A model generated the notes under the pieces. The model ran no database searches and had not been told where the DNA came from. It saw nothing but the letters and a program-made list of their open reading frames with translations. From assembly GCA_013824685.1 (NCBI GenBank), contig PNOG01000024.1, forward strand, positions 1 to 64,000: DNA of 64,000 nucleotides. The letters run 5' to 3'. Both the position numbers and the translations under genes were made by a program. Position 1 is the stretch's first letter. Every line of letters starts with the position of its first letter. The DNA is from Coprothermobacter sp. Its GTDB lineage: Bacteria; Caldisericota; Caldisericia; Cryosericales; Cryosericaceae. Positions 19,020-27,516 of this stretch are shown one piece after another.

Positions 19020-19649
19020 CTACTCCAGAAAGCGTGTTTCGACGTTCAGCCGGCCTTGAGTGGCGCTCGCCACGTAGTAATGACCGCGCATGCCAGCCGG
19101 GGCCAGATGAAGGACGGCGCTTGCCTTGCCGATCGAAAGTGAAGTGCCACCAGCGACCTCGAGGCACGTGATGATCGCATCCGAAGTCCCCTGGGTGCCA
19201 GCCAAGACGGTTCCCCTGATGGCGCCGAACACGAAACAGGAACGCATGGTCTCGACGCGTGATCCCTCGAGAACGGAGCCGACCACGACGACATCCTTGG
19301 TCGTCTGAATGACTTCGCCTCTGATGAGGTCACGAGCGATGATCAAGGCTGTCTCAGGTGGAGGGGTGCTCTTCTTCGATTCCCGTATGCGGTAGTTGGT
19401 GATGCCCAGGTTGTCGCCCACGACCTTCCGCAGATCCTTTTCCAGCTTGGTCAGCGTCTTGAGGCCGCAAGCCCGGTTTTGCAGGTCGACCCTGAGCTTG
19501 AGCTGAGGAAGGATCTGATGCTGGGCGGCTGCTTGGACAACGAGCACGTGCGAGGCTTCCTTCCACGTTGCCTTGGGATTGACGAGAGCCAGGATTTCCG
19601 TTTGGTTCCCCTTGAACACGACGGTGTTTGTCGGACTAGTTGCTGACAT
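19020..19649 (-). CDS. minC: Septum site-determining protein MinC
   Basis: Inhibitor of FtsZ polymerisation. The N-terminal half (about 1-95) is the weakly conserved FtsZ-inhibiting domain. The C-terminal beta-helix (about 100-205) is clear: LIRGEVIQTTKDVVVVGSV, GAIRGTVLAGTQGTSDAIITC. The ATG at 19649 follows GGAGGGG directly and overlaps the PBP2 end by 14 nt; an ATG at 19670 is less likely. No minD or minE follows; rodA is next, although minCDE normally sit together. 209 aa. Confidence 0.92.
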   Translation of the reverse strand: MSATSPTNTVVFKGNQTEILALVNPKATWKEASHVLVVQAAAQHQILPQLKLRVDLQNRACGLKTLTKLEKDLRKVVGDNLGITNYRIRESKKSTPPPETALIIARDLIRGEVIQTTKDVVVVGSVLEGSRVETMRSCFVFGAIRGTVLAGTQGTSDAIITCLEVAGGTSLSIGKASAVLHLAPAGMRGHYYVASATQGRLNVETRFLE

Positions 19650-21414
19650 TTTCCCCTCCGTACAGATCAAAGTACTGCTGCAACATGCGGTGAACGAGTG
19701 GAGCCATACTGGTACTGCGCTCGTAGGGCGAGTTCTCGAACATGAGAAGGACCGCTACCTGGGGATTGTCCATCGGTGCGAATGCTACCAGCCATGTATG
19801 GTACAGATTCAGCGTACCGGTTTCGGCCGTACCGGTTTTTGCGCAGACCTCGATGCCCCCGACTTGAATGCGTGTCATTCCGCCAGTCTTCGAAACGAGA
19901 TTGAGGCCTTTCTTCACGGTCGCCAGCGTGGCCACGCTTATGCCGAGTGTGTCCTGAACGACAGGTGTCGTCAGCGTCTCCGCTTTGGTGATGGGGTCGA
20001 CCGAAGCCTTCAGGAAGTGAGGGCGCCAAAGAGTCCCGTTCATCGCGATCGAACTGAAGATGGAGATGTTGCGGATAGGCGTTTCCAGCATGTATCCCTG
20101 GCCGATGCCCATGTTCATCGTATCTCCTTCGTACCATGGTTCGTTGTACCTGTCGAGCTTCCACTCTGGTGTCGGGTAGAAACCGGTCCTCTCGCCAGGA
20201 AGATCGATGCCGGTGGGCTTGTCGATGCCAAATCTGCGCGCGTAGGTGGCCAGTGTCTCGATACCAACCAGGCGGGCAACGGTGAAGAAGTAGCTGTCGC
20301 AGGAGTCGGCATAGGCCCTGTAGATATCTTCGTTGCCATGGCCACCTGGCCAGATCCAGCACTTGAACAGCCGTCCTCCGACCGCCAGCCCTCCACCACA
20401 GTAAATGATGGTTCGGTCCGTAATGGTGTGCGTTTCCAGCCCCGCCGTTCCGGTGACGACCTTGAACGTGCTCGCCGGGGGGAATGAACCTGCAATGGCC
20501 CGGTTGAACAGAGACCCTTTGACGGACCACGCCTTCCAGTCTTCGGTGGAGATCCCGGAGATGAACTTGTTCGGGTCGAACGTGGGCGCGCTTGCCAATG
20601 CGAGGAGGTCTCCGTTGCGTGGGTCCATCATGATCGCGGCACCCTGGTTGCTACCAAGAAGCTCTTCGCACGTCTTCTGCAGACGGGCATCGATGGTCAG
20701 GATGATACTCTTTCCAGGTGCAGCGGGCTTCTCCTGCAGCGTTTTCACGGCTTTGCCGCCGGCATCCACTTCGATGAGTTTTTGACTCTTCTGGCCGCGC
20801 AGCAGTGACTCGTATTGCAGCTCGACGCCTTCCTTGCCGATCGTGTCCTTCATGACATAGCCGTCAGCTCGCAGCTTTTCGAGTTCAGTTTCGCCTATTT
20901 CACCGGTATATCCGAGGACATGTGCCGCCAATGTTCCCTGGGGATATGATCTCCTGGTCGACATGACGAGCTGGATGCCAGGCAGGTCTGGTTCCTGTTC
21001 CGCAAGCTTCAATGCAACGGGTTTGCTGACGTTGCGAGCGACGGTGATGGGCGTGAACGGCCCGACGCCGGCCTCTTTCACGATGCCCTTGAGAGTCTGA
21101 AGCTTCGTGCCTGTCAATTGGGCTACGATGCCCAACTCCTGGTCAGCGTTCTCGAGGTCGTAGGTTGTCACGACGATGTCGAACGAGGGGACGTCGGTTG
21201 CGAGAACGATCCCGTTCCTGTCGCGGATTTCGCCCCGTGGGCCTGCCGTACTGATGATGCGAAGACGGTTGTCTTCCGCGACTCCTGCATAGTAGGTGCC
21301 CTTGACGACCTGCAGAAAGTAGAGGCGGGCGATGATACCCAGCAAGATCAGCGTGAAGACAACGGTAACCGCAAGGAATCGCCGAGTTTGCCGGTACTGT
21401 TGTAGCTTATCCAT
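19636..21414 (-). CDS. mrdA: Penicillin-binding protein 2 (MrdA), peptidoglycan transpeptidase
   Basis: Class B PBP that crosslinks peptidoglycan during elongation. A single N-terminal membrane helix (about 12-36) anchors a dimerisation domain and a transpeptidase domain. The active-site motif is Ser315-Thr-Phe-Lys318 (PPASTFKVVTG), the second motif is SCD (371-373), an SxD variant seen in PBP2, and the KTG motif is in CAKTGTAETG. 592 aa from the ATG at 21414, which gives MDKLQQYRQTRRFLAV and overlaps the mreD stop by 8 nt. A longer in-frame extension to 21564 overlaps mreD and is rejected. Confidence 0.95.
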   Translation of the reverse strand: MDKLQQYRQTRRFLAVTVVFTLILLGIIARLYFLQVVKGTYYAGVAEDNRLRIISTAGPRGEIRDRNGIVLATDVPSFDIVVTTYDLENADQELGIVAQLTGTKLQTLKGIVKEAGVGPFTPITVARNVSKPVALKLAEQEPDLPGIQLVMSTRRSYPQGTLAAHVLGYTGEIGETELEKLRADGYVMKDTIGKEGVELQYESLLRGQKSQKLIEVDAGGKAVKTLQEKPAAPGKSIILTIDARLQKTCEELLGSNQGAAIMMDPRNGDLLALASAPTFDPNKFISGISTEDWKAWSVKGSLFNRAIAGSFPPASTFKVVTGTAGLETHTITDRTIIYCGGGLAVGGRLFKCWIWPGGHGNEDIYRAYADSCDSYFFTVARLVGIETLATYARRFGIDKPTGIDLPGERTGFYPTPEWKLDRYNEPWYEGDTMNMGIGQGYMLETPIRNISIFSSIAMNGTLWRPHFLKASVDPITKAETLTTPVVQDTLGISVATLATVKKGLNLVSKTGGMTRIQVGGIEVCAKTGTAETGTLNLYHTWLVAFAPMDNPQVAVLLMFENSPYERSTSMAPLVHRMLQQYFDLYGGENVSN

Positions 21415-21892
21415 GACTCTGCTCGAGTGGCGAACGCCTGAGGAGGTAGCGGGACCCCGCGAGCCCCGTGACGGCTGCCGCGACGAAATACCAGAAGAGG
21501 GCCACGAGACCGGGAGCAGCACTGCCTCTGGCGAAGAGGGCGAGAAGGATTGCCACGACCGCATAGGCGCCCGTGAAGGCTATGCGAGCCAGACCAGGTG
21601 CAAGCTGCTCGATGTAGGGCGAGGTGCCCGTGACGAGCAGAAGCAGCAGGGCAGTCGGCAGCCCCCGCGACTGGCTGAAATATGAAAGAAGGAGTGTGTT
21701 GAAGAGTCCGGCAGCAACGCCGAAGGGAGTGGGATGACGTACGCTGTAATAGAAGACGATGGCCGCCGCCACGAGGAAGCCGAAGGCTCCCGCGCCCGGG
21801 GCATGCAACGCAACGCTGCAGAACAAGGCAAACACGAATGCTTCCATGGACAGAACCCCTGCCAGGATGGCATACTGCCGTTTCAGGTTCAT
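21407..21892 (-). CDS. mreD: Rod shape-determining protein MreD
   Basis: Small integral membrane protein of the elongasome. The 161-aa sequence has about five hydrophobic segments (for example GFLVAAAIVFYY, GLPTALLLLLVTG, AYAVVAILLALFARG). Primary-sequence conservation of MreD is low, so the call rests mainly on size, topology and position between mreC and mrdA. Its ATG overlaps the mreC stop as ATGA, and its TAA overlaps the mrdA start. Confidence 0.85.
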   Translation of the reverse strand: MNLKRQYAILAGVLSMEAFVFALFCSVALHAPGAGAFGFLVAAAIVFYYSVRHPTPFGVAAGLFNTLLLSYFSQSRGLPTALLLLLVTGTSPYIEQLAPGLARIAFTGAYAVVAILLALFARGSAAPGLVALFWYFVAAAVTGLAGSRYLLRRSPLEQSHG

Positions 21893-22722
21893 TTCGAGCC
21901 CTGTGTGACCAGAAGGTAGCGTGTCGCCCAGACGGCTGCAAACGGGCGCAGGACGAGCCGTGTCGCGGTGTCGCTGGTCAATGTATCCACTCTGCCGATA
22001 GGGATGTTGGGAGGAAAGGTTGCTGAGCTGCTGGAAGTGACGACGATGTCACCCGCCTGGAACTGGGGCAGTGGTGAGATGTATGACAGTTCACAGTACT
22101 CTCCGTCGGTGCCCTTGATGAGCACATCCTCCCCGGTTCGGCGGTTGATGCCGGAGATGACGCACCTGCTGTCGAGCAGCGGGATCACTGTGGCAGTGGA
22201 TGTGAAGGCGCCCCGGACCTTGCCATACACGTAGGCTTGGCCGGTGAAGTCTGCGACAAACACTCCGGCGCCGTCGGTTACCCCGAGGGCTGTTCCGTGG
22301 TCTATGAACACATCCAGAGAGCGCATACCCATTGCTCTTCCCGTCACCTGGGCAAGGACACTCTTGACCGGCAACTGTTGTTGGACCGACAGCTGCGCTT
22401 GCAGCTGTTTCAGTTCGTCGTGATCGCCGAGAGCGAGACGAAGTCGAGCATCGAGATACTGGTTCTCGCTGCGGAGCGCCTCGTTCTCAGCGTAGACACC
22501 TCGGGCAAACGCCAGGGCGTGCCCATATGCAGCCACACTGTCAGTTGCTGCGGAGACAGCCCTGCCAAGCGTCCGGGCAACGCGTTGGACTCCGCTGAGT
22601 GCAAGGCTTCCAAGCGTAACCCCATAGGACGCCAGTCCGATGATGGTTGCCAGCGCAAGGAACAGCGCTATGAACAGAAGGCTGGTGGACCTGCGGGTAG
22701 GCTTCCGTACCGGACCGGGCAT
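21889..22722 (-). CDS. mreC: Rod shape-determining protein MreC
   Basis: Periplasmic scaffold linking MreB, PBP2 and RodA. Residues about 13-33 form the membrane anchor (LLFIALFLALATIIGLASYG), followed by a coiled segment (ENEALRSENQYLDARLRLAL) and a beta-rich domain with GAVFVADFTGQ-type motifs, RCVISGINRRTGED and a C-terminal FAAVWATRYLLV. 277 aa. Starts 3 nt after the mreB stop. Confidence 0.93.
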   Translation of the reverse strand: MPGPVRKPTRRSTSLLFIALFLALATIIGLASYGVTLGSLALSGVQRVARTLGRAVSAATDSVAAYGHALAFARGVYAENEALRSENQYLDARLRLALGDHDELKQLQAQLSVQQQLPVKSVLAQVTGRAMGMRSLDVFIDHGTALGVTDGAGVFVADFTGQAYVYGKVRGAFTSTATVIPLLDSRCVISGINRRTGEDVLIKGTDGEYCELSYISPLPQFQAGDIVVTSSSSATFPPNIPIGRVDTLTSDTATRLVLRPFAAVWATRYLLVTQGSK

Positions 22723-22725
22723 TCG

Positions 22726-23730
22726 CTATATCAGAACCTCGTGCAGCAAATCGTAGTTTTCGAGGACCTTGCCTGCGCCCTTGGCGACACACTGCAACGG
22801 ATCCTCTGCGATGGTGACGAGAATGCCCGTACGGGTGGAGATGAACTTGTCAAAGCCCATGATCAGCGCGCCACCGCCCGACAGCATGATGCCGCTATCG
22901 ATGATGTCCGCCGAGAGTTCGGGCGGGGTCAGCTCGAGTGCCGACTTGATCGTCGCGAGAATCTGCTCCAAAGGTTCCTTGAGTGCGTCGCGAATCTCCT
23001 CGCTCGTGACTTCGACCGACTTTGGCAGGCCATTGATCAGGTCTCTGCCCCGTACTTCATAGGTCTTCTCGCTTTCGAGCGGATATGCCGAACCAATGGC
23101 GAGTTTGACTTCCTCGGCCGTCACATCTCCGATGAGCAGGTTGTAGCGGCGGCGGATATGCGTTGCGATGGCTTCTGTCATCTCGTCGCCTGCAATGCGC
23201 AGTGATCGCGATGTGACGATACCCTTCATCGAGATGACCGCCACCTCGGCGGTACCGCCGCCGACATCGACGATCATGACTCCGCGGGCGTCAGCGACGG
23301 GGAGGTCGGCGCCGATGGCGGCTGCCATGGGTTCCTGGATAAGCTTTGCCTCTCGCGCACCAGCGTTGAGGGCTGCGTCAATGACCGCCTTCATCTCAAC
23401 TTGGGTGATACCGGACGGGATGCCGACAAGCACACGTGGACGGGCAAAGAGACCTGTTCCGGAGGCTTTTCGGATGAAGTATTCAAGAAGCTTCTCTGTT
23501 ACCGTGAAGTCTGCGATGACACCGTCCCTCAGAGGACGTGTCACGGTAATCGACTGGGGCGTGCGCCCCGCCATCTTCTTGGCGTCGTTGCCAACGGCAA
23601 GCACAGTCCCGGTCTTGGCATCGGTCGCCACGATGGTAGGCTCGCGGATGACGACACCTTTGTTCTTGACATATACAACCGTGTTTGCAGTACCAAGGTC
23701 TATTGCCAGGTCTCTAGAGAAAAATGCCAC
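22726..23730 (-). CDS. mreB: Rod shape-determining protein MreB (bacterial actin)
   Basis: Actin-fold filament protein directing lateral wall synthesis. The opening DLAIDLGTANTVVYVKNKGVVIREP is diagnostic, with the phosphate-2 loop MIVDVGGGTAEVAVISM and adenosine motif SGGGALIMGFDKFIS. 334 aa. The start is GTG at 23730 behind GGAGG; that same GGAGG overlaps the maf stop (23734-23736). Confidence 0.97.
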   Translation of the reverse strand: MAFFSRDLAIDLGTANTVVYVKNKGVVIREPTIVATDAKTGTVLAVGNDAKKMAGRTPQSITVTRPLRDGVIADFTVTEKLLEYFIRKASGTGLFARPRVLVGIPSGITQVEMKAVIDAALNAGAREAKLIQEPMAAAIGADLPVADARGVMIVDVGGGTAEVAVISMKGIVTSRSLRIAGDEMTEAIATHIRRRYNLLIGDVTAEEVKLAIGSAYPLESEKTYEVRGRDLINGLPKSVEVTSEEIRDALKEPLEQILATIKSALELTPPELSADIIDSGIMLSGGGALIMGFDKFISTRTGILVTIAEDPLQCVAKGAGKVLENYDLLHEVLI

Positions 23731-23733
23731 GAA

Positions 23734-24306
23734 TTACCTCCTCACATCAACATGCAGCTCAGTACACAGCGCGTAGAAATCACTCATCGTGAAACCGATG
23801 ATCGTGTCCATCGGCCCGTCAGTTCGTTCAATGAAACTTGCGGCCAGTCCCTGGATGGCGTACGCACCGGCCTTGTCCCGATATTCGGGGTTGCTCAGGT
23901 AAGCCTGTCGCTCATGCTCGCTCAGGCGTCTCATGAACACGCGCGCCATGGATATTCTGGCAGCTTCCGCCCTTTCGGGCATGAGCACAGCTGCCATGGC
24001 AGTAATAACGCGGTGTTCGCGCCCTTCGAGCAACGCGAGCATATCGCGAGCTTGAGCTTCATCGAGCGGCTTTCCCAGGATGCGGCCTTCACAGGCGACG
24101 ACAGTGTCGGCGCCAACGACTAGCCCAGCGTCCACACGACCACTTCCGGATCTTGCCTTTGCCAGTGCGTTTTGTGCTGCAGAGTCCTCGGGTGCGGCGT
24201 CCAGCATGACTTCGTCCGTGTCAGTCTCCACGACCAGAAACGGTATACCCCAGTCGGCGAGCATGTGAGCTCTGCGTGGCGAACTCGAAGCCAGATAGAG
24301 GTTCAT
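23734..24306 (-). CDS. maf: Maf-like nucleotide pyrophosphatase
   Basis: House-cleaning pyrophosphatase for dTTP/UTP or modified nucleotides, associated with septum and shape loci. The family start LYLASSSPRRAHMLADWGIPF, the motif VVGADTVVACEGRILGKP and QGLAASFIERTDG are present. 190 aa from the ATG at 24306, which overlaps the preceding stop as ATGA. In Firmicutes maf also precedes mreB (maf-radC-mreB); radC is absent here. Confidence 0.93.
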   Translation of the reverse strand: MNLYLASSSPRRAHMLADWGIPFLVVETDTDEVMLDAAPEDSAAQNALAKARSGSGRVDAGLVVGADTVVACEGRILGKPLDEAQARDMLALLEGREHRVITAMAAVLMPERAEAARISMARVFMRRLSEHERQAYLSNPEYRDKAGAYAIQGLAASFIERTDGPMDTIIGFTMSDFYALCTELHVDVRR

Positions 24307-24545
24307 ATGAGCGTCGAGAAGAAGAGAAACAGCAGTGCAAGCCCCGCAGTCCCCAGGTTCATGTTGAGCGTGAAGCCCAGTCGCAGCTCCATGAAACCAA
24401 GCTGGAGGGTGAATTCGGGAACGCCAAAATGGAGACCCGCCCGCATGAAGGGGTAGTACGCGCCCAGTACTTCGCCCAGCACGGATCCAAGGATGGCCCC
24501 CACAATCACAAAAGCTATCGATATCGTTCGTTCTTTTCTTCTCAC
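24303..24545 (-). CDS. Small two-helix membrane protein, DUF4321-like
   Basis: 80-aa protein starting with GTG at 24545 (GGAG 7 nt upstream; overlaps the previous stop as GTGA). It has an N-terminal hydrophobic helix with small-residue spacing (AFVIVGAILGSVLGEVLG), a central amphipathic part, and a C-terminal hydrophobic helix (LGTAGLALLFLFF). The pattern and the location beside maf-mreB resemble the DUF4321 family of Firmicutes. Function is not known to me. Confidence 0.75.
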   Translation of the reverse strand: MRRKERTISIAFVIVGAILGSVLGEVLGAYYPFMRAGLHFGVPEFTLQLGFMELRLGFTLNMNLGTAGLALLFLFFSTLI

Positions 24546-25087
24546 CGCTGCTCCAGAGGTACACTGCCATGAAGGGCTCGGTCGAGTCGAGTCAGAACGG
24601 CAAGCGACACACCACCGATCAGATATCCGGCCGCTCCGCCCGCCACCACCAGCACCGGCAGATAATACCATAGTGTACCCACAGTATTGGTAATCAACAA
24701 GAGCAGGTATTGCGACACATTGTTGCAGACACCTCCTATGGTACTCACGGTCGGCAGCCCAATATGCTTCCCGAACGCCTTCCGCAGGATGACCATGACG
24801 ATGACGGCCCCGAGACTACCACTGAAGGAGAGCAGCGAAGTGATGGTCATCAGATTCCCCTTCATGATACCCGTGGCCAGGACTCGCAGCACCACGAGTG
24901 CGACAGTCGCGAGGCCTCCGTACATCTCCAGACACAGCATTGTGCTTATCTGAGACAGTCCCAGCTTGGCGCCCGGCAGGAACGACAGTGGAGGGTCGAA
25001 GTAGTTGATGACGATCGCAACGGCGGCTAGCAACGCAAATCGCAGGGTATCCCGCGTCGTACAGCTCTTCCTATTGGGCGAGAGCAT
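24542..25087 (-). CDS. Gx transporter / heptaprenyl diphosphate synthase component I-like membrane protein
   Basis: 181-aa polytopic membrane protein with about five hydrophobic helices. LPGAKLGLSQISTMLCLEMYGG and GGVCNNVSQYLLLLI are typical of the Hpre_diP_synt_I (Gx transporter) family, an ECF-S-like fold. Family members sit next to NusG-II and ApbE genes, and in extracellular electron transfer loci are named EetB, as I recall. The ATG at 25087 gives MLSPNRKSCTTRDTLR and overlaps the NusG-II gene by 17 nt; the longer in-frame extension is rejected. Confidence 0.85.
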   Translation of the reverse strand: MLSPNRKSCTTRDTLRFALLAAVAIVINYFDPPLSFLPGAKLGLSQISTMLCLEMYGGLATVALVVLRVLATGIMKGNLMTITSLLSFSGSLGAVIVMVILRKAFGKHIGLPTVSTIGGVCNNVSQYLLLLITNTVGTLWYYLPVLVVAGGAAGYLIGGVSLAVLTRLDRALHGSVPLEQR

Positions 25088-25442
25088 CGATGCCGGTCCC
25101 TTTTCGTTCGATGGTGATGACCATGCGGTTGGGTACACAGATGATCTGGTCGCCGGGGCTCCGGGCCGGAACGGTATGCACGCAGATGTGGTCCGTACAC
25201 GTCGATTCCGTGACTCGGATGGAGCCCTTTCCATCAGTTGCGATCACGAGTGGCCCCAGCACACCCGTTATGTGCAGCGTTTGGGGTTCGCGTGACATTA
25301 GATCGACCGTCGCGACGACCTGGCCGTCCACGCGGATAGTTGCCACGGTGCCGCGTGTACGGTGCGTGACGATCCAGAAGACAACGACAAGTGCCATGGC
25401 GGTGAGGATGACTACCGCGGTGATTCGATCACTCCGCTTCAT
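25071..25442 (-). CDS. Membrane-anchored NusG domain II protein
   Basis: 123 aa. Residues about 8-25 form a membrane helix (ITAVVILTAMALVVVFWIV) and the rest is an exported beta domain of the NusG_II type. The paired cysteines in ESTCTDHICVHTVPARSPGDQIICVPNRMVI match the family's C-x4-C region. It lies between apbE and the Gx transporter. The same trio occurs in flavin-based electron-transfer loci, where I recall this family as EetA. Its stop overlaps the transporter start; its start overlaps the apbE stop. Confidence 0.85.
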   Translation of the reverse strand: MKRSDRITAVVILTAMALVVVFWIVTHRTRGTVATIRVDGQVVATVDLMSREPQTLHITGVLGPLVIATDGKGSIRVTESTCTDHICVHTVPARSPGDQIICVPNRMVITIERKGTGIDALAQ

Positions 25443-26464
25443 TGAGCAGTTGTGGGCACGAAGGTAATCGGCCCAAGTGTGGACCGTGTTCCAGCAGCGT
25501 CGACGATGACAATGCCGACGGCCCCCTGGTTCTGGGCCGCTGGGAAGAGCGAACGCTGAGTCTCGGCTGTTGAGCAGAAGAAAACTTTGCCCAGAGCATC
25601 ACCGACGGCTCCGTGCATGGATTCTATGTCTGTGATGACCGTGACGCTCTGATTGAGGGTCCCCGGGTATCCCGTCGATGGGTCGATGATGTGACAGTAT
25701 CTTGTGCCATCCCGCTCGAAGTACCGCTCATAGTCTCCGGACGTAGCCACAAAGGCATCCCCTGATTGAACGTAGCCGATGATCCCCTGGCCACGCGGAT
25801 CGCGAATGCCGATCTTCCAGTCGTGCTTTCGACCGCCGCTATACAGCAGGAGGTTGCCGCCGAAATCGACGATCACCTGTCGGGGCTGGGGTTTGACGGT
25901 GTGGAGGTATTCCTCCATGACGTCCAGCGAGTAGCCCTTGGCAATACCGCCCAGGTCGATGCGGGCCCGGGAGTCTCGAATCTGCACGGTGGTGTCGGAG
26001 AGCGTCAGCTGATCTGAGTGAGAATAGGCGAGCGTATCCGATATCTCCTTGGCAGCAGGGACTCTGAAATCCTTGGTCGAGAAGCCCCAGAGCGATGAGA
26101 CGGGCGAGATCGCTATGTCAAACGTCCTACCATGGTCGATGGTTTCCACGGCTATGGCGGCTTTCAGGAGCGTTGCATATTCCGGTGAGACGGACACCGG
26201 TCCTTTGCCGGCGGCCGTATTCACGCGAACCGTCTCGGACCCGGACTTGTAGTAGCTGGTCAAGCTGTCGACGCCGGATGCCAGAGCATGGAGATGCTCG
26301 TTGATCGCGGCGGCATCGCCTCCGGTGGTCTTGACGGTGAGGACCGTGTCCATGAGAAAGTATGTGGACGTAACCGGCTCAGGTGATGTGCGCAGGGCGA
26401 AGAACGTCGCCAGTCCTGCTCCGATGACGATCAGTGCCACAATCGGGGCAATCGCCTTTCTCAA
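25439..26464 (-). CDS. apbE: FAD:protein FMN transferase (ApbE family)
   Basis: Exported enzyme that attaches FMN covalently to Thr/Ser of target redox proteins. The protein starts with a TTG at 26464 (AAGGAG 5 nt upstream; TTGA overlap with the previous stop) and has an N-terminal membrane segment (APIVALIVIGAGLATFFAL). The ApbE core follows: STYFLMDTVLTVKTTG, DLGGIAKGYSLD, the FMN-site region FVATSGDYERYF, and HIIDPSTGYPG. 341 aa. A longer in-frame start (26590) inside the upstream gene is rejected. No flavinylated substrate protein is visible in the window. Confidence 0.92.
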   Translation of the reverse strand: MRKAIAPIVALIVIGAGLATFFALRTSPEPVTSTYFLMDTVLTVKTTGGDAAAINEHLHALASGVDSLTSYYKSGSETVRVNTAAGKGPVSVSPEYATLLKAAIAVETIDHGRTFDIAISPVSSLWGFSTKDFRVPAAKEISDTLAYSHSDQLTLSDTTVQIRDSRARIDLGGIAKGYSLDVMEEYLHTVKPQPRQVIVDFGGNLLLYSGGRKHDWKIGIRDPRGQGIIGYVQSGDAFVATSGDYERYFERDGTRYCHIIDPSTGYPGTLNQSVTVITDIESMHGAVGDALGKVFFCSTAETQRSLFPAAQNQGAVGIVIVDAAGTRSTLGPITFVPTTAQ

Positions 26465-27360
26465 GGTGTCTCCTTGTCGAGTGTCAATCCAACGTCCGTA
26501 CCGCAGTTGCCGCATATTCCGTCTGTAACGAAGGACAGGTCCAGTGGACGAGTCGTCCGGTCGACGATGACAGAATAGCAGTTGGGACACATCGTATTAT
26601 TGAAGAAATGCCCATGGCAGTTGCTCAGGTAGACGAAGCCAACGTGCTGTCTTCGTCCAGATTCTACTAGGTTTTCGAGAAAAGGTGTGACGGGGCCATG
26701 GTGAATTGCGAAACCATGCTCGGGGGCGATTGCCCTGAGGTGGAGAGGGATTCCCCTGCGAAGGTCCTGGGCAATCCACGCGAGCATGGCAGAGAACTCC
26801 TGTCCCTGGGCCGGAGTGTCCCGTGCAATATCGAGCATGAGTTCGACGTGGATCCCCGCGTCGATGGCACGTTCTACAAGAGCTCGACTGTTCTCCAGGA
26901 GCCCGGCCGGACTTCCCAGCGTCCGATACGTTTCGTCGGAAAAGCCCTTGAACCTGACAAGGAGAGCATCTACCGTTTCGGGTGAGTCGCGGAGAAGCTC
27001 CGCCGTCACCCCGCCGTTCGTTGCGAGGACGACCTTCTTGCCCGCCTGGTGAACTTTTCGGGAGCACTCGACAACATTGTCCCAGTGCAGCGAGGGTTCA
27101 CCACCACTCCAGGCCACGCCGGCAAACCCGGGCTGGCTCCCGAGGCTCTCCACCGCGGCGGCGAGCCTGGCAGGGTCGTAGGGCGACCAGTCCTGTGAGC
27201 GCGCCAGCAGCGGGCGGTCACAGTACGGGCACCGCAGGGGGCATCCAGGCACCTCCAGGACGAGCACCGAATCGCCCGGCAGATAGTGATAGAGCGGCAC
27301 ATCCTCGATCTCGGCAACGTATGGCTGCCCGAGAGGACTGGAAAACCTGTCAAACTTCAT
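26461..27360 (-). CDS. Radical SAM protein of the AmrS/PflA-like group
   Basis: 299-aa radical SAM enzyme with CPLRCPYCDRP as the cluster motif (near residue 40) and GVAWSGGEPSLHWDNV as the SAM-binding GGE motif. The C-terminus carries two CxxC pairs (MCPNCYSVIVDR and GICGNCGTDVG), as in the AmmeMemoRadiSam radical SAM protein. The other two members of that system (AMMECR1 and Memo) are not in the window. ATG preceded by GAGGA. First gene of the long minus-strand run that continues through apbE to rodA. Substrate unknown. Confidence 0.82.
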   Translation of the reverse strand: MKFDRFSSPLGQPYVAEIEDVPLYHYLPGDSVLVLEVPGCPLRCPYCDRPLLARSQDWSPYDPARLAAAVESLGSQPGFAGVAWSGGEPSLHWDNVVECSRKVHQAGKKVVLATNGGVTAELLRDSPETVDALLVRFKGFSDETYRTLGSPAGLLENSRALVERAIDAGIHVELMLDIARDTPAQGQEFSAMLAWIAQDLRRGIPLHLRAIAPEHGFAIHHGPVTPFLENLVESGRRQHVGFVYLSNCHGHFFNNTMCPNCYSVIVDRTTRPLDLSFVTDGICGNCGTDVGLTLDKETP

Positions 27361-27428
27361 GATTCCTCGGGAGTGCAGTGGAATCGCATTTCTGGCTTGT
27401 GGCCGCGTGCGGGCAGGGGCACTGGAAC

Positions 27429-27463
27429 GTCACAAAGGACACCGTGGCGGTGTCCTTTGTGAC
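27429..27463. other. Perfect 15-bp inverted repeat between operons
   Basis: The arms GTCACAAAGGACACC and GGTGTCCTTTGTGAC are exact reverse complements around the loop GTGGC. The element lies in the 156-bp gap between the end of korC (27517) and the start of the AmrS-like gene (27360), both minus strand. No T tract follows on either strand. It could be a terminator-like hairpin for the kor operon or a dyad operator for the next operon. No convincing promoter or gene was found in the rest of the gap. Confidence 0.7.
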
Positions 27464-27516
27464 AAATGTGAGGCGCACATGGCAATCACAGAGACCCCAG
27501 GCCGGCGATGCAGCCC

